From the NCBI GenBank assembly GCA_023399355.1, contig JAEWQC010000179.1:1-6330 (forward strand): 6,330 bases of DNA, given 5' to 3'. Below the pieces are notes generated by a model. That model made no database searches. It was not told where the DNA came from and saw nothing but the letters and a program-made list of their open reading frames with translations. Every line of letters starts with the position of its first letter. Position 1 is the first letter of the stretch. Shown here piece by piece: positions 1 to 5,397 of the stretch. The position numbers and the translations under genes are program-made. Source of the stretch: Bacillota bacterium. Its GTDB lineage: Bacteria; Bacillota; Clostridia; Acetivibrionales; DTU013.

Positions 1-41
1 TTCTGCTTCATCCTTTTCTTCAGATTCTGTTCCGGCATTCT

Positions 42-188
42 TCATTCTGCTTTCTGCTGCACCTTTTCGGACCATGGCATATATTCGTCCAGCAGCGAAG
101 CATCCTGTTCAAAATCCAAATTCGGCAGCTGGCGGAAAATATATTCAAGCCGGGAAGGACCCAAAAAGGCCAATGATAAGACTTTGTT
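42..188 (-). pseudogene. C-terminal remnant of an IS66-like transposase (TnpC)
   Basis: The minus strand reads a short C-terminal piece: RLEYIFRQLPN, an acidic stretch, then LLDEYMPWSEKVQQKAE and a TGA stop at 42-44. A [Y/F]L..L..LPN block followed about 15-20 residues later by a ...LLPWS-type block is how many IS66-family transposases (DDE enzymes of the cut-and-paste element IS66) end. The match rests on my memory of the family. No catalytic residues or upstream part remain. The reading frame stays open upstream, but the sequence there turns AT-rich and hydrophobic near 190, so the true junction is probably around 185-195, next to the stop codon of the following gene. A second minus frame overlaps the TGA as ATGA and runs off the window; it could be the real tail reached by a frameshift. 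Non-functional in any case. Confidence 0.45.
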
Positions 189-210
189 TATGTGAACCAA
201 ATAGAAAAAA

Positions 211-840
211 TTACTGAAAATCCTTTACTATGTGTTCAATCAACTTTATTTTACATTCAAGAATAGCAATGCAATTTATTTTTTCTAATGAGTTTACTGT
301 TTGGTAAAATTCATCATCCTTCAATTCTAATAAATTATGTTTTACACATTCATCTTTAACTTTATTTTTAAGAATATTTTCATCAACATATTCTCCGAAT
401 CCAACTGTTTTATTGATTGTATGCAATATGATAATTTGCTGCCTCTCAAGATTTATTGAAATAAAGTCATATAGTTTATATATTATTTTCAATAGTGCTA
501 ATGCCGTAAGAAAACTCTTATTAGGCATACTGGAAATAGACAAAAGTAAATCTGGAGCCTTTTCAAAAAACTTCTTTATATCTATCTTAATATTGCATAG
601 CTTTGTAGTACGTCCTGTCGTTGAATCTGGAATTGCAATAATACCAGGAGTGACAATATTGGATAAACCAGCAAATAGATAATCAAATATATAATCAAAT
701 ATATTAGGTCTTTGCGGTGGAACTACAGTAACATATTCATTAAAAATATTGTCCAAATCATTATCTGATAAATCCTGTATTAGTGGCTGATTACGAATAT
801 ACTCTTTTAAACCCAGTTTGTATTTTAAAATATCATCCAT
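211..840 (-). CDS. Hypothetical protein, possible C-terminal winged-helix segment
   Basis: This is an intact 209-residue frame that I do not recognise. The start at 840 is supported by a G-rich Shine-Dalgarno-like run (seven G) six bases upstream and a candidate extended -10 box about 45 bases upstream. The protein has no signal peptide and no clear membrane helix; the hydrophobic segment at residues 108-128 lies in a likely amphipathic helix. Residues 1-60 are acidic and aromatic, with an IFDYIFDY repeat at 47-54. Residues 62-80 contain NIVTPGIIAIPDSTTGRTTK. Residues 130-205 alternate helix-like blocks with a GCI-like turn (INCIAILECKIKLIEHI) that would fit a winged-helix fold. That fold assignment is inference from pattern only. 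The gene is very AT-rich compared with the 4015-6330 operon and sits between remnants of mobile and broken genes, so it is probably horizontally acquired. Nothing shows its function. Confidence 0.7.
   Translation of the reverse strand: MDDILKYKLGLKEYIRNQPLIQDLSDNDLDNIFNEYVTVVPPQRPNIFDYIFDYLFAGLSNIVTPGIIAIPDSTTGRTTKLCNIKIDIKKFFEKAPDLLLSISSMPNKSFLTALALLKIIYKLYDFISINLERQQIIILHTINKTVGFGEYVDENILKNKVKDECVKHNLLELKDDEFYQTVNSLEKINCIAILECKIKLIEHIVKDFQ
679..702. repeat. Perfect 12-bp tandem duplication inside the 209-residue gene
   Basis: The unit ATAATCAAATAT occurs twice head to tail. On the coding (minus) strand it keeps frame and gives the repeated residues IFDY-IFDY. The unit is one A/T-rich 12-mer, so replication slippage is the likely origin. 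Confidence 0.8.
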
Positions 841-882
841 TCACAGCCCCCCCAATTTAGCTATTCTTTATTTATTAATCCA

Positions 883-891
883 ATTCTAACA
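883..891 (-). promoter_or_regulatory. Candidate extended -10 promoter for the 209-residue gene
   Basis: On the minus strand the sequence TGTTAGAAT gives an extended -10 (TGn plus TAGAAT). Transcription would start near 876, leaving a leader of about 35 bases before the ATG at 840. I find no good -35 box at the right distance, which is tolerable for an extended -10 site. Confidence 0.35.
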
Positions 892-964
892 TATTTTTTA
901 ATCACTCCCATATAATATATTTCGTACATACATCCCTAATACGACTTTTGTCATTTACCCCTCT

Positions 965-1204
965 ACTTTTGCATATTGGACATATGCTTCGATAATAAGC
1001 AAGGGAATACATGAACTTGATGAGAATGAATGCATCCGGCTGTTTCCTTTATTATCTAAAAGTATTGAAATGATACTTGTAAAATGAATTGCTGAAAAGG
1101 AGCAAAAACAACAGGAAGCTGATTTATCAAAAATGCTTGGAGCATTATCGACTAAAAAATCAGGTAACAAGTTTTCAAGCAATTTAATTTTTTCATCAAA
1201 ATGA
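965..1204 (+). pseudogene. Broken plus-strand gene fragment, unknown family
   Basis: The plus strand reads about 70 residues of credible protein: TFAYWTYASIISKGIHELDE, then an RLFPLLSKSIEMILVK block, an in-frame TGA at 1085-1087, and IAEKEQKQQEADLSKMLGAL ending in a lysine-rich tail. The TGA sits where a tryptophan codon (TGG) would fit. The charged, helical composition argues that this strand is the true coding strand, because the opposite strand gives serine/cysteine-rich runs (SFSSSSC, CCFCSFS) typical of antisense reading. There is no start codon or Shine-Dalgarno site upstream, and the frame opens only after a stop at 899-901. The family is unknown to me. The last 40 or so bases before the TGA at 1202 look like antisense of the neighbouring minus-strand fragment, so the real part may end near 1160. 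Confidence 0.35.
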
Positions 1205-1297
1205 GATTTCAAATATATTTCTTCATCCCATCCACTAATGATTTTTGCGTCCTCATGAGTTTCTTCAACTAAAAATTCTATTACTCTTACTATCAGA
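1161..1297 (-). pseudogene. Short minus-strand coding fragment following the HNH-like remnant
   Basis: In one minus frame, open from 1305, the residues LVEETHEDAKIISGWDEEIY and then LKSHFDEKIKLLENLLPDF look like genuine, soluble, helical protein. Below about 1160 the same frame turns into antisense-like serine/cysteine runs that shadow the plus-strand fragment. The fragment has no convincing start codon with a ribosome site. It joins the HNH-like frame if one T is removed from the T5 run (AAAAA at 1271-1275 on the plus strand), so it may be the frameshifted C-terminus of that gene. It could instead be the start of a separate small gene cut off by a rearrangement. Confidence 0.35.
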
Positions 1298-1707
1298 AAT
1301 CTCTTTCAATGACCTGAATTCACCGGGCATAATACTCTGAATATCCATAATTGGGATTGGTAAACTTAGCGAAACTTTTTGATCATAATTATAGTTATTG
1401 AAAAAAGAAATCTCAACTAATCTACTATCTATAATGGTATCATCATAAGTTAAAATTAAACCGATAGGGGGAAATGCAAATTCCGAAAATGTCATAGTTT
1501 TATTAGTTTTCACATTATAGACACCAACTACTCCTGGCGTCATTCTTGTTGAATTTGGCGATATCTTTTTTCACCGGCTATAACCTATTCAAAAGTAGAT
1601 GCTTTTACTCTATGGTTATTAAATGCAGCTTCAGGAGGAATATGCTCAAAAAATAATTTCCCATAATCACCGCAAATATGACATATCCCTTCGGTTATTG
1701 TCTTCAT
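1265..1707 (-). pseudogene. Degraded HNH-endonuclease-like gene (CxxC...EHxPP family)
   Basis: The start at 1707 is real-looking: an ATG preceded by GAGGGG with good spacing. It opens with MKTITEGICHICGDYGKLFF followed by EHIPPEAAFN, a CxxC zinc knuckle plus EHxPP motif that I associate with HNH-nuclease-like proteins. After 40 codons an in-frame TAG (1585-1587) interrupts it; CAG (Gln) would restore reading. A one-base loss in the A6 run (T6 at 1566-1571 on the plus strand) then shifts the frame. The rest is read in the shifted frame: PNSTRMTPGVVGVYNV, a SEFAFPPIGLILTYDD block and a closing IMPGEFRSLKEI. The N- and C-terminal blocks fit the two ends of one family as I remember it, but the central part, with the second C-x2-C-N-N zinc motif, is absent. 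An internal deletion of roughly a hundred or more residues is therefore likely. The family name is from memory; the disruptions are seen directly. Confidence 0.6.
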
Positions 1708-1990
1708 TAAGCTGCCCCTCACGCTAGTTAAATATAACTTTCTTATAATAAATAGAAAAAAGTATAGACTCTCGGGGACATGCTAGTCCCAACTGCATGG
1801 CTAGTAATCATAGCCCAAACTGTCTCAACTATAGATGATACATTTACAGTACTGAAATTCCTTTTTATCTCACACCAGGATTAAACACTTCCAAAAATAA
1901 TTTTATTTTCACAACTACACAACTTTTGGGCTTATTTTTGCCCATTTCACAACCTTTTTTAGGGGTATTTTGAACTGTATATTTGAAAAG
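1708..1990. other. AT-rich non-coding stretch with small hairpins
   Basis: No supported gene lies here. The part nearest the HNH-like remnant carries its leader and Shine-Dalgarno site. Short inverted repeats are visible: GGGAC/GTCCC near 1777-1792, GGCTA/TAGCC near 1799-1817, and TGGGC/GCCCA at 1927-1944. A minus-strand frame of about 45 codons ending at 1743 contains NVSSIVETVWAMITSHAVG but has no start with a ribosome site; it may be a relic. I found no copy of the 3' end of tRNA-Thr here, so there is no visible attachment-site repeat. Confidence 0.5.
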
Positions 1991-1991
1991 T

Positions 1992-2025
1992 AAAACCGCC
2001 TATCCTTACGGGTAAGCGGTTTTTT
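1992..2025 (-). terminator. Rho-independent terminator of the tRNA operon
   Basis: AAAACCG pairs with CGGTTTT as an outer stem and CTTAC pairs with GTAAG as an inner stem, with a bulge between them. It lies four bases beyond the encoded CCA of tRNA-Thr. On the minus strand the stem ends in TTTT; on the plus strand it ends in six T, so it could stop transcription from both sides. Confidence 0.75.
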
Positions 2026-2028
2026 CGT

Positions 2029-2104
2029 TGGAGCTGGTGGACGGAATCGAACCCCCGACCTGCTGATTACAAGTCAGCTGCTCTACCTGCTGAGCTACAC
2101 CAGC
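2029..2104 (-). tRNA. tRNA-Thr (anticodon TGT)
   Basis: The 76-base cloverleaf folds with a perfect 7-bp acceptor (GCTGGTG/CACCAGC), D stem GCTC/GAGC, anticodon stem GCTGA/TCAGC and loop CTTGTAA, giving anticodon TGT. T73 is the discriminator and CCA is encoded. The T stem GGGGG/CCGTC has a G51-G63 mismatch and a G-U pair. It is the last gene of a three-tRNA operon and is followed directly by a terminator. Confidence 0.96.
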
Positions 2105-2109
2105 GTATT

Positions 2110-2132
2110 ACGTTTGCTCGTGGAGCAAACGT
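2110..2132 (-). other. Perfect 10-bp hairpin between tRNA-Asp and tRNA-Thr
   Basis: ACGTTTGCTC and GAGCAAACGT pair completely around a 3-base loop. In the tRNA transcript (minus) no U run follows, so it is not a terminator there. In the plus direction it is followed by five T and would resemble a terminator. A role as an RNase processing or spacing element in the tRNA precursor is inference. Confidence 0.6.
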
Positions 2133-2135
2133 TTT

Positions 2136-2212
2136 TGGCGACCCGGAAGGGGCTCGAACCCTCGACCTCTAGCGTGACAGGCTAGCATTCTAACCAACTG
2201 AACTACCGGGCC
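2136..2212 (-). tRNA. tRNA-Asp (anticodon GTC)
   Basis: The 77-base gene has acceptor GGCCCGG/CCGGGTC with one G-U pair, anticodon stem/loop CTAGC-CTGTCAC-GCTAG (anticodon GTC), T loop TTCGAGC, discriminator G73 as expected for tRNA-Asp, and an encoded CCA. It is the middle gene of the operon. Confidence 0.96.
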
Positions 2213-2295
2213 GTATATAGCCTCATTTTTATGAAGCTTTCATTGTAAGAGCTTTTACCCGGCGAAAAACTGCTGTTTCCCGCGGTTAAACTCTC

Positions 2296-2370
2296 TGGTG
2301 ACCCATAGGGGACTCGAACCCCTGTTATCGCCGTGAAAGGGCGGTGTCTTAACCACTTGACCAATGGGCC
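2296..2370 (-). tRNA. tRNA-Glu (anticodon TTC)
   Basis: The 75-base gene has acceptor GGCCCAT/ATGGGTC, anticodon stem CCGCC/GGCG-type with loop CTTTCAC (anticodon TTC), a strong T stem GGGG/CCCC, discriminator A73 and an encoded CCA. It is the promoter-proximal gene of the operon. The 83 bases separating it from tRNA-Asp contain nothing I can assign. Confidence 0.96.
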
Positions 2371-2401
2371 TTATTAGCATCGGTTTGAGCCGACAAAGTA
2401 T

Positions 2402-2430
2402 ATTTTAACGGCGCGGGGGTAAAAAGTCAA
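2402..2430 (-). promoter_or_regulatory. Sigma-A-type promoter of the tRNA operon
   Basis: On the minus strand TTGACT (-35, 2425-2430) and TAAAAT (-10, 2402-2407) are separated by exactly 17 bases. Transcription would start near 2395, about 25 bases before tRNA-Glu. The -35 lies 27 bases after the transporter stop codon, and no terminator separates the two, so some read-through from the transporter gene is possible. Confidence 0.8.
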
Positions 2431-2456
2431 GTAAAACAGTACAAATACTTCAAACC

Positions 2457-3803
2457 TTATTTACCCTGTTCAGCCAGTTCTCCTGTCATTTCTTTCTTCT
2501 TGAGCTTGTGATAAACAGAGAGCAGGATAAAACTTATCCCAAGGATCACGATGCTCATCACATAGATGAGTCTAGGTTCATACTTGTAGATGCTTCCCGA
2601 TACAAAGCCGATCAGCGCAGTCGCGATACAGGTGATCGTACCGATCAGGGAGTAGATTCCAGCCCTTTCCCTGCCTTCGGATATCTCTGCAAACATGGAA
2701 TCGACAAACGGTCTGAATATACCAAAGCCAGCCGCATAGACTCCTATGCACAGCACGGTGGCGGTCATGTTTCCGGTAGGAATAACGATCAGCGTCAAGA
2801 GAGAAATTACCTGTATCACAAGTCCAAGCTGCATGTTTCTGGTGTTGTTCCGTTTGCTGACAAGCGGGATGACGAAAACGAAAACAAGCAGCATGACACC
2901 TGAATAGACGCCTCCCAGCAATGAAATGGAAGACTTGTCAAGGCCCAGTACTTCGGTCATGAAAGGTGCGAAAAAAAGGCTGTTGAAGGTACCAAGCGGA
3001 ATGTAGATAAAAAAGAGAATATAAACCGAAGCACCAACAATCGCTTTTGGATTGCCTCTGAACACTGCAGCAGATTTGAAGGGAAGAATACTCCCCAAAC
3101 TTATTTTAACCGGATTTTTCTTTTTCTCATCCAGTATATGCTGTCCCACCGCAGTTTCCTTGTACATGCGGTTTCTCAAAATGATCATGATCGTCATGCT
3201 GATGGCAGCATAGATCAGAAAAATCCTTTCAGATATAACCACGCCATATGCGCTGACCAGCAATCCGGCCAGTGGGATGATGATTCCGGTCGCAATATTG
3301 ATAATGTTCAGAAGGTTGAAAGCCGATACCCTTTGTTCATTATCCGCATCCTCAACCACCATGAGGTTCCATGAGACGCCGACAATTCTGCCAAAGCTGT
3401 TTACTAGAGTGGCAAACGCAAACAGGATGAAACTGTTAGAAATCAAATAGATCACCACGGTCACCGGCCAGCTGATAAAATCGAAAATCAATGTAGTCCT
3501 CTTCCGGCCTAATTTATCGGTCAAAGCACCGCTGATCAAAGAAAGGAATACGCCGGCTACATAGCCGATGGAAATAAGGTATCCCAGCTGTTGGTCCGTC
3601 ACACCAAGTTCCTTCATATACAGGCTGAGATAGAAGTTGAAAAGAACAAACGGGATGCCCCACAAAGGCTCACAAATAACCGATGCACGCGTATTGCCCT
3701 TTAATAATCTGAATGTACTGAAAATATTGTTCGAAGCAATCGTTTTATCTCTCATTTGACCAATTTTAGCACTTGCACCTTCCTTATGCAAGAAAAAATT
3801 CAT
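2457..3803 (-). CDS. Major facilitator superfamily (MFS) transporter
   Basis: A 12-helix inner-membrane secondary transporter, probably proton-coupled; the substrate cannot be read from sequence. Counting from the ATG at 3803 (448 residues), helices fall near 42-63, 73-94, 104-125, 125-147, 165-187, 192-209, 254-277, 294-315, 324-344, 347-366, 382-403 and 412-432, with a long basic central loop (210-253) between the two halves. The loop after helix 2 carries MFS motif A, GALTDKLGRKR (92-102), and the loop after helix 8 has VSKRNNTR. The frame stays open to an ATG at 3890, but that start has no good Shine-Dalgarno site. The ATG at 3803 is preceded by AGGGA eight bases away and leaves a more usual cytoplasmic N-terminus. 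It is divergent from the radical SAM operon; a role in exporting that operon's product is possible but unsupported. Confidence 0.88.
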   Translation of the reverse strand: MNFFLHKEGASAKIGQMRDKTIASNNIFSTFRLLKGNTRASVICEPLWGIPFVLFNFYLSLYMKELGVTDQQLGYLISIGYVAGVFLSLISGALTDKLGRKRTTLIFDFISWPVTVVIYLISNSFILFAFATLVNSFGRIVGVSWNLMVVEDADNEQRVSAFNLLNIINIATGIIIPLAGLLVSAYGVVISERIFLIYAAISMTIMIILRNRMYKETAVGQHILDEKKKNPVKISLGSILPFKSAAVFRGNPKAIVGASVYILFFIYIPLGTFNSLFFAPFMTEVLGLDKSSISLLGGVYSGVMLLVFVFVIPLVSKRNNTRNMQLGLVIQVISLLTLIVIPTGNMTATVLCIGVYAAGFGIFRPFVDSMFAEISEGRERAGIYSLIGTITCIATALIGFVSGSIYKYEPRLIYVMSIVILGISFILLSVYHKLKKKEMTGELAEQGK

Positions 3804-3950
3804 CACCTTTTCCCTGCACATGAAAAGAAACATATCCTGCATAAATACTGTCATTCCCTCAATACTTTCATTTAAAATTTTTACAGTCATCCCGACTTTT
3901 CATTTTTTCGGTCGTATATTGATGTGGTTTTACTTCATATTGTTTTGTTG

Positions 3951-3956
3951 TATAAT
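3951..3956 (+). promoter_or_regulatory. -10 box of a candidate promoter for the radical SAM operon
   Basis: A perfect TATAAT lies 59 bases upstream of the radical SAM start. The best -35 at a 17-base spacing is TTTTAC (3928-3933), a weak match. Transcription would begin near 3963 with a leader of about 50 bases. No operator palindrome or riboswitch stands out. The transporter promoter must lie in the same divergent region on the other strand, but I cannot place it. Confidence 0.5.
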
Positions 3957-4001
3957 GGTTAAAGCTACTATTTGGATATTGTAAAAGGAAAATGTTTATT
4001 T

Positions 4002-4007
4002 AGAAGG
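4002..4007 (+). promoter_or_regulatory. Ribosome binding site of the radical SAM gene
   Basis: AGAAGG lies seven bases before the ATG at 4015, fixing that start. Confidence 0.75.
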
Positions 4008-4014
4008 TACTCAT

Positions 4015-5397
4015 ATGATACTGATAAGAAATCTTTACCTGAAGAAGAAAGCCTGGACGGATGGAGTAGCACATGCTACGCTTGATCCCGACGGCCCGGG
4101 AGTTGCCAGGATGCATCTGGTTCCCCCGAAACCCGTCTTATTTAAAAATCCGCCCAGCCTGCTTGTAATAAATGGTACGTGGTTTTTACCGGTAGGGCCT
4201 TCCTGGTCTTCAATCCTTCGTGTTTTTTTTGATGAACTTGCGAAGAATTGTACCGACAAGCGTGAAATCAGCCCCGACGAAGTGATAAAAATTGAACAGG
4301 CCGTAGTGAGCAGAGTTCAGGAGCTCTACCCGGGAACCGATTCCGCACTCATATTGAATGATCTGTCGGAAATAGTGACTCTGGCGACGAGTATCGCCAA
4401 AAATGAGGAAATTCCGCCGGAAACCTTGAAGGGCCTGAACCTTGAACAATTCAGCAGATTTATGACAGCGCCCCACCGGATGGATCTCATCGTAGCCCCC
4501 ATGTCTGTTGACGGGAAACGCACCTGTCCTCTTCAATGCTCCTGCTGCTATGCTGACTGCGGCCGGATGATGGATATAAAGGAGCCGCTTTCAACAGAAG
4601 AATGGAAAATCATCATTGACAAATGCAGGAATGCAGGAATCCCAATGCTTACATTCACCGGCGGCGAACCGCTTACAAGGCCGGATATCGCTGACCTCGT
4701 AAAACATGCGGCATGGTTTGTGACGCGGTTGAATACAAACGCCTACCTGCTTACCCCGGAATTGGCTGCCGCATTGCATGAAGCCAGCCTGGACGGAATA
4801 CAGATCACCCTCTATTCCCATAACCCGGAGATACATGATTCCCTGGTCGGCAAGGCCGGTGCCTGGGCAAAGACGACGGCAGGCATTAAGAACGCTGTGG
4901 AGGCAGGCCTGGGTGTCAGCGTAAACACGCCTCTGGTTGATAAAAACAGGGATTATTCAGATACGATCCGTTTCATAAAAAGCCTCGGAATCAATTGTAT
5001 CGGGTGTTCCAGCCTGATTCCCGCAGGCAGTGCGGTAGAACAGATCGATACAGGGAAAGCTTTATCACCGGAGGAATTAAAGACGGTACTGCAGGAAGCA
5101 GTCAAGGTTTGCAATGAATTGAAGATGGAACTCTCCTTTACCTCTCCCGGCTGGCTCAGCTCTGCGGAGATTCTTGAGCTCGGACTGCCAAGCGCACCTG
5201 TTTGCGGAGCTTGTCTGTCCAATATGGCCGTGGCGCCGAACGGCGAGGTGGTGCCCTGCCAGAGCTGGCTGAACAATCTGACTTTGGGCGATATCCGAAA
5301 AACGTCCTGGAAGAAGATCTGGAACAGCAGCGCCTGCAAAAACATCCGCAGGAATGATGCAACCAAACCGAAGTGCGCATTGAAGGAGGGGAGGTAA
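4015..5397 (+). CDS. Radical SAM protein with shortened SPASM-like C-terminus, putative peptide/protein-modifying enzyme
   Basis: A 460-residue cytoplasmic enzyme. Residues 1-160 form an N-terminal domain I cannot assign; a peptide-binding role is possible but no PqqD-like signature is clear. The radical SAM core starts with C171-x3-C175-x2-C178 (CPLQCSCCY), the ligands of the 4Fe-4S cluster that cleaves S-adenosylmethionine, followed by TFTGGEPL (213-220) for SAM binding, NTNAYLL (240-246) and QITLYS (263-268). The C-terminus shows C397-x2-C400-x9-G-x4-C415, the opening of a SPASM auxiliary-cluster domain, then only C441 and C454 before it ends in KCALKEGR. The usual closing CxxC...C...C block is missing, and I see no frameshift that would restore it. 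SPASM-type enzymes typically act on ribosomal peptides or proteins (sactipeptide, ranthipeptide and sulfatase-maturase types). The stop overlaps the next start as TAATG, so the two genes are translationally coupled; that neighbour is the obvious candidate substrate. Confidence 0.9.
   Translation: MILIRNLYLKKKAWTDGVAHATLDPDGPGVARMHLVPPKPVLFKNPPSLLVINGTWFLPVGPSWSSILRVFFDELAKNCTDKREISPDEVIKIEQAVVSRVQELYPGTDSALILNDLSEIVTLATSIAKNEEIPPETLKGLNLEQFSRFMTAPHRMDLIVAPMSVDGKRTCPLQCSCCYADCGRMMDIKEPLSTEEWKIIIDKCRNAGIPMLTFTGGEPLTRPDIADLVKHAAWFVTRLNTNAYLLTPELAAALHEASLDGIQITLYSHNPEIHDSLVGKAGAWAKTTAGIKNAVEAGLGVSVNTPLVDKNRDYSDTIRFIKSLGINCIGCSSLIPAGSAVEQIDTGKALSPEELKTVLQEAVKVCNELKMELSFTSPGWLSSAEILELGLPSAPVCGACLSNMAVAPNGEVVPCQSWLNNLTLGDIRKTSWKKIWNSSACKNIRRNDATKPKCALKEGR
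5383..5394 (+). promoter_or_regulatory. Strong ribosome binding site at the gene junction
   Basis: AAGGAGGGGAGG sits inside the last codons of the radical SAM gene. Its AGGAGG part is seven bases before the ATG at 5397, which supports that start over a later in-frame ATG at 5427 that has no such site. Confidence 0.8.

Noticed and set aside
1..45. Minus frame starting ATG at 45 and running off the window (MKNAGTESEEKDEAE)
   Set aside because: Only 15 codons, no ribosome site; may just be the frameshifted end of the transposase remnant.
413..682. Plus-strand open frame of 89 codons
   Set aside because: Antisense shadow of the 209-residue gene; no ribosome site and an improbable composition.
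955..1212. Minus-strand open frame of 85 codons as a gene
   Set aside because: Its start has no ribosome site and most of it has antisense-like Ser/Cys runs; the plus strand is the better coding reading below about 1160.
1743..1880. Minus-strand frame with NVSSIVETVWAMITSHAVG
   Set aside because: No start with a ribosome site and it spans two small hairpins; mentioned only as a possible relic.
1921..2028. Attachment site (attL/attR) at the tRNA-Thr 3' end
   Set aside because: I looked for a second copy of the tRNA-Thr end in the AT-rich stretch and saw none; no integrase gene is present.
2508..3374. Two plus-strand open frames (2508-2903 and 3138-3374)
   Set aside because: His/Asp/Arg-rich shadows opposite the transmembrane helices of the transporter.
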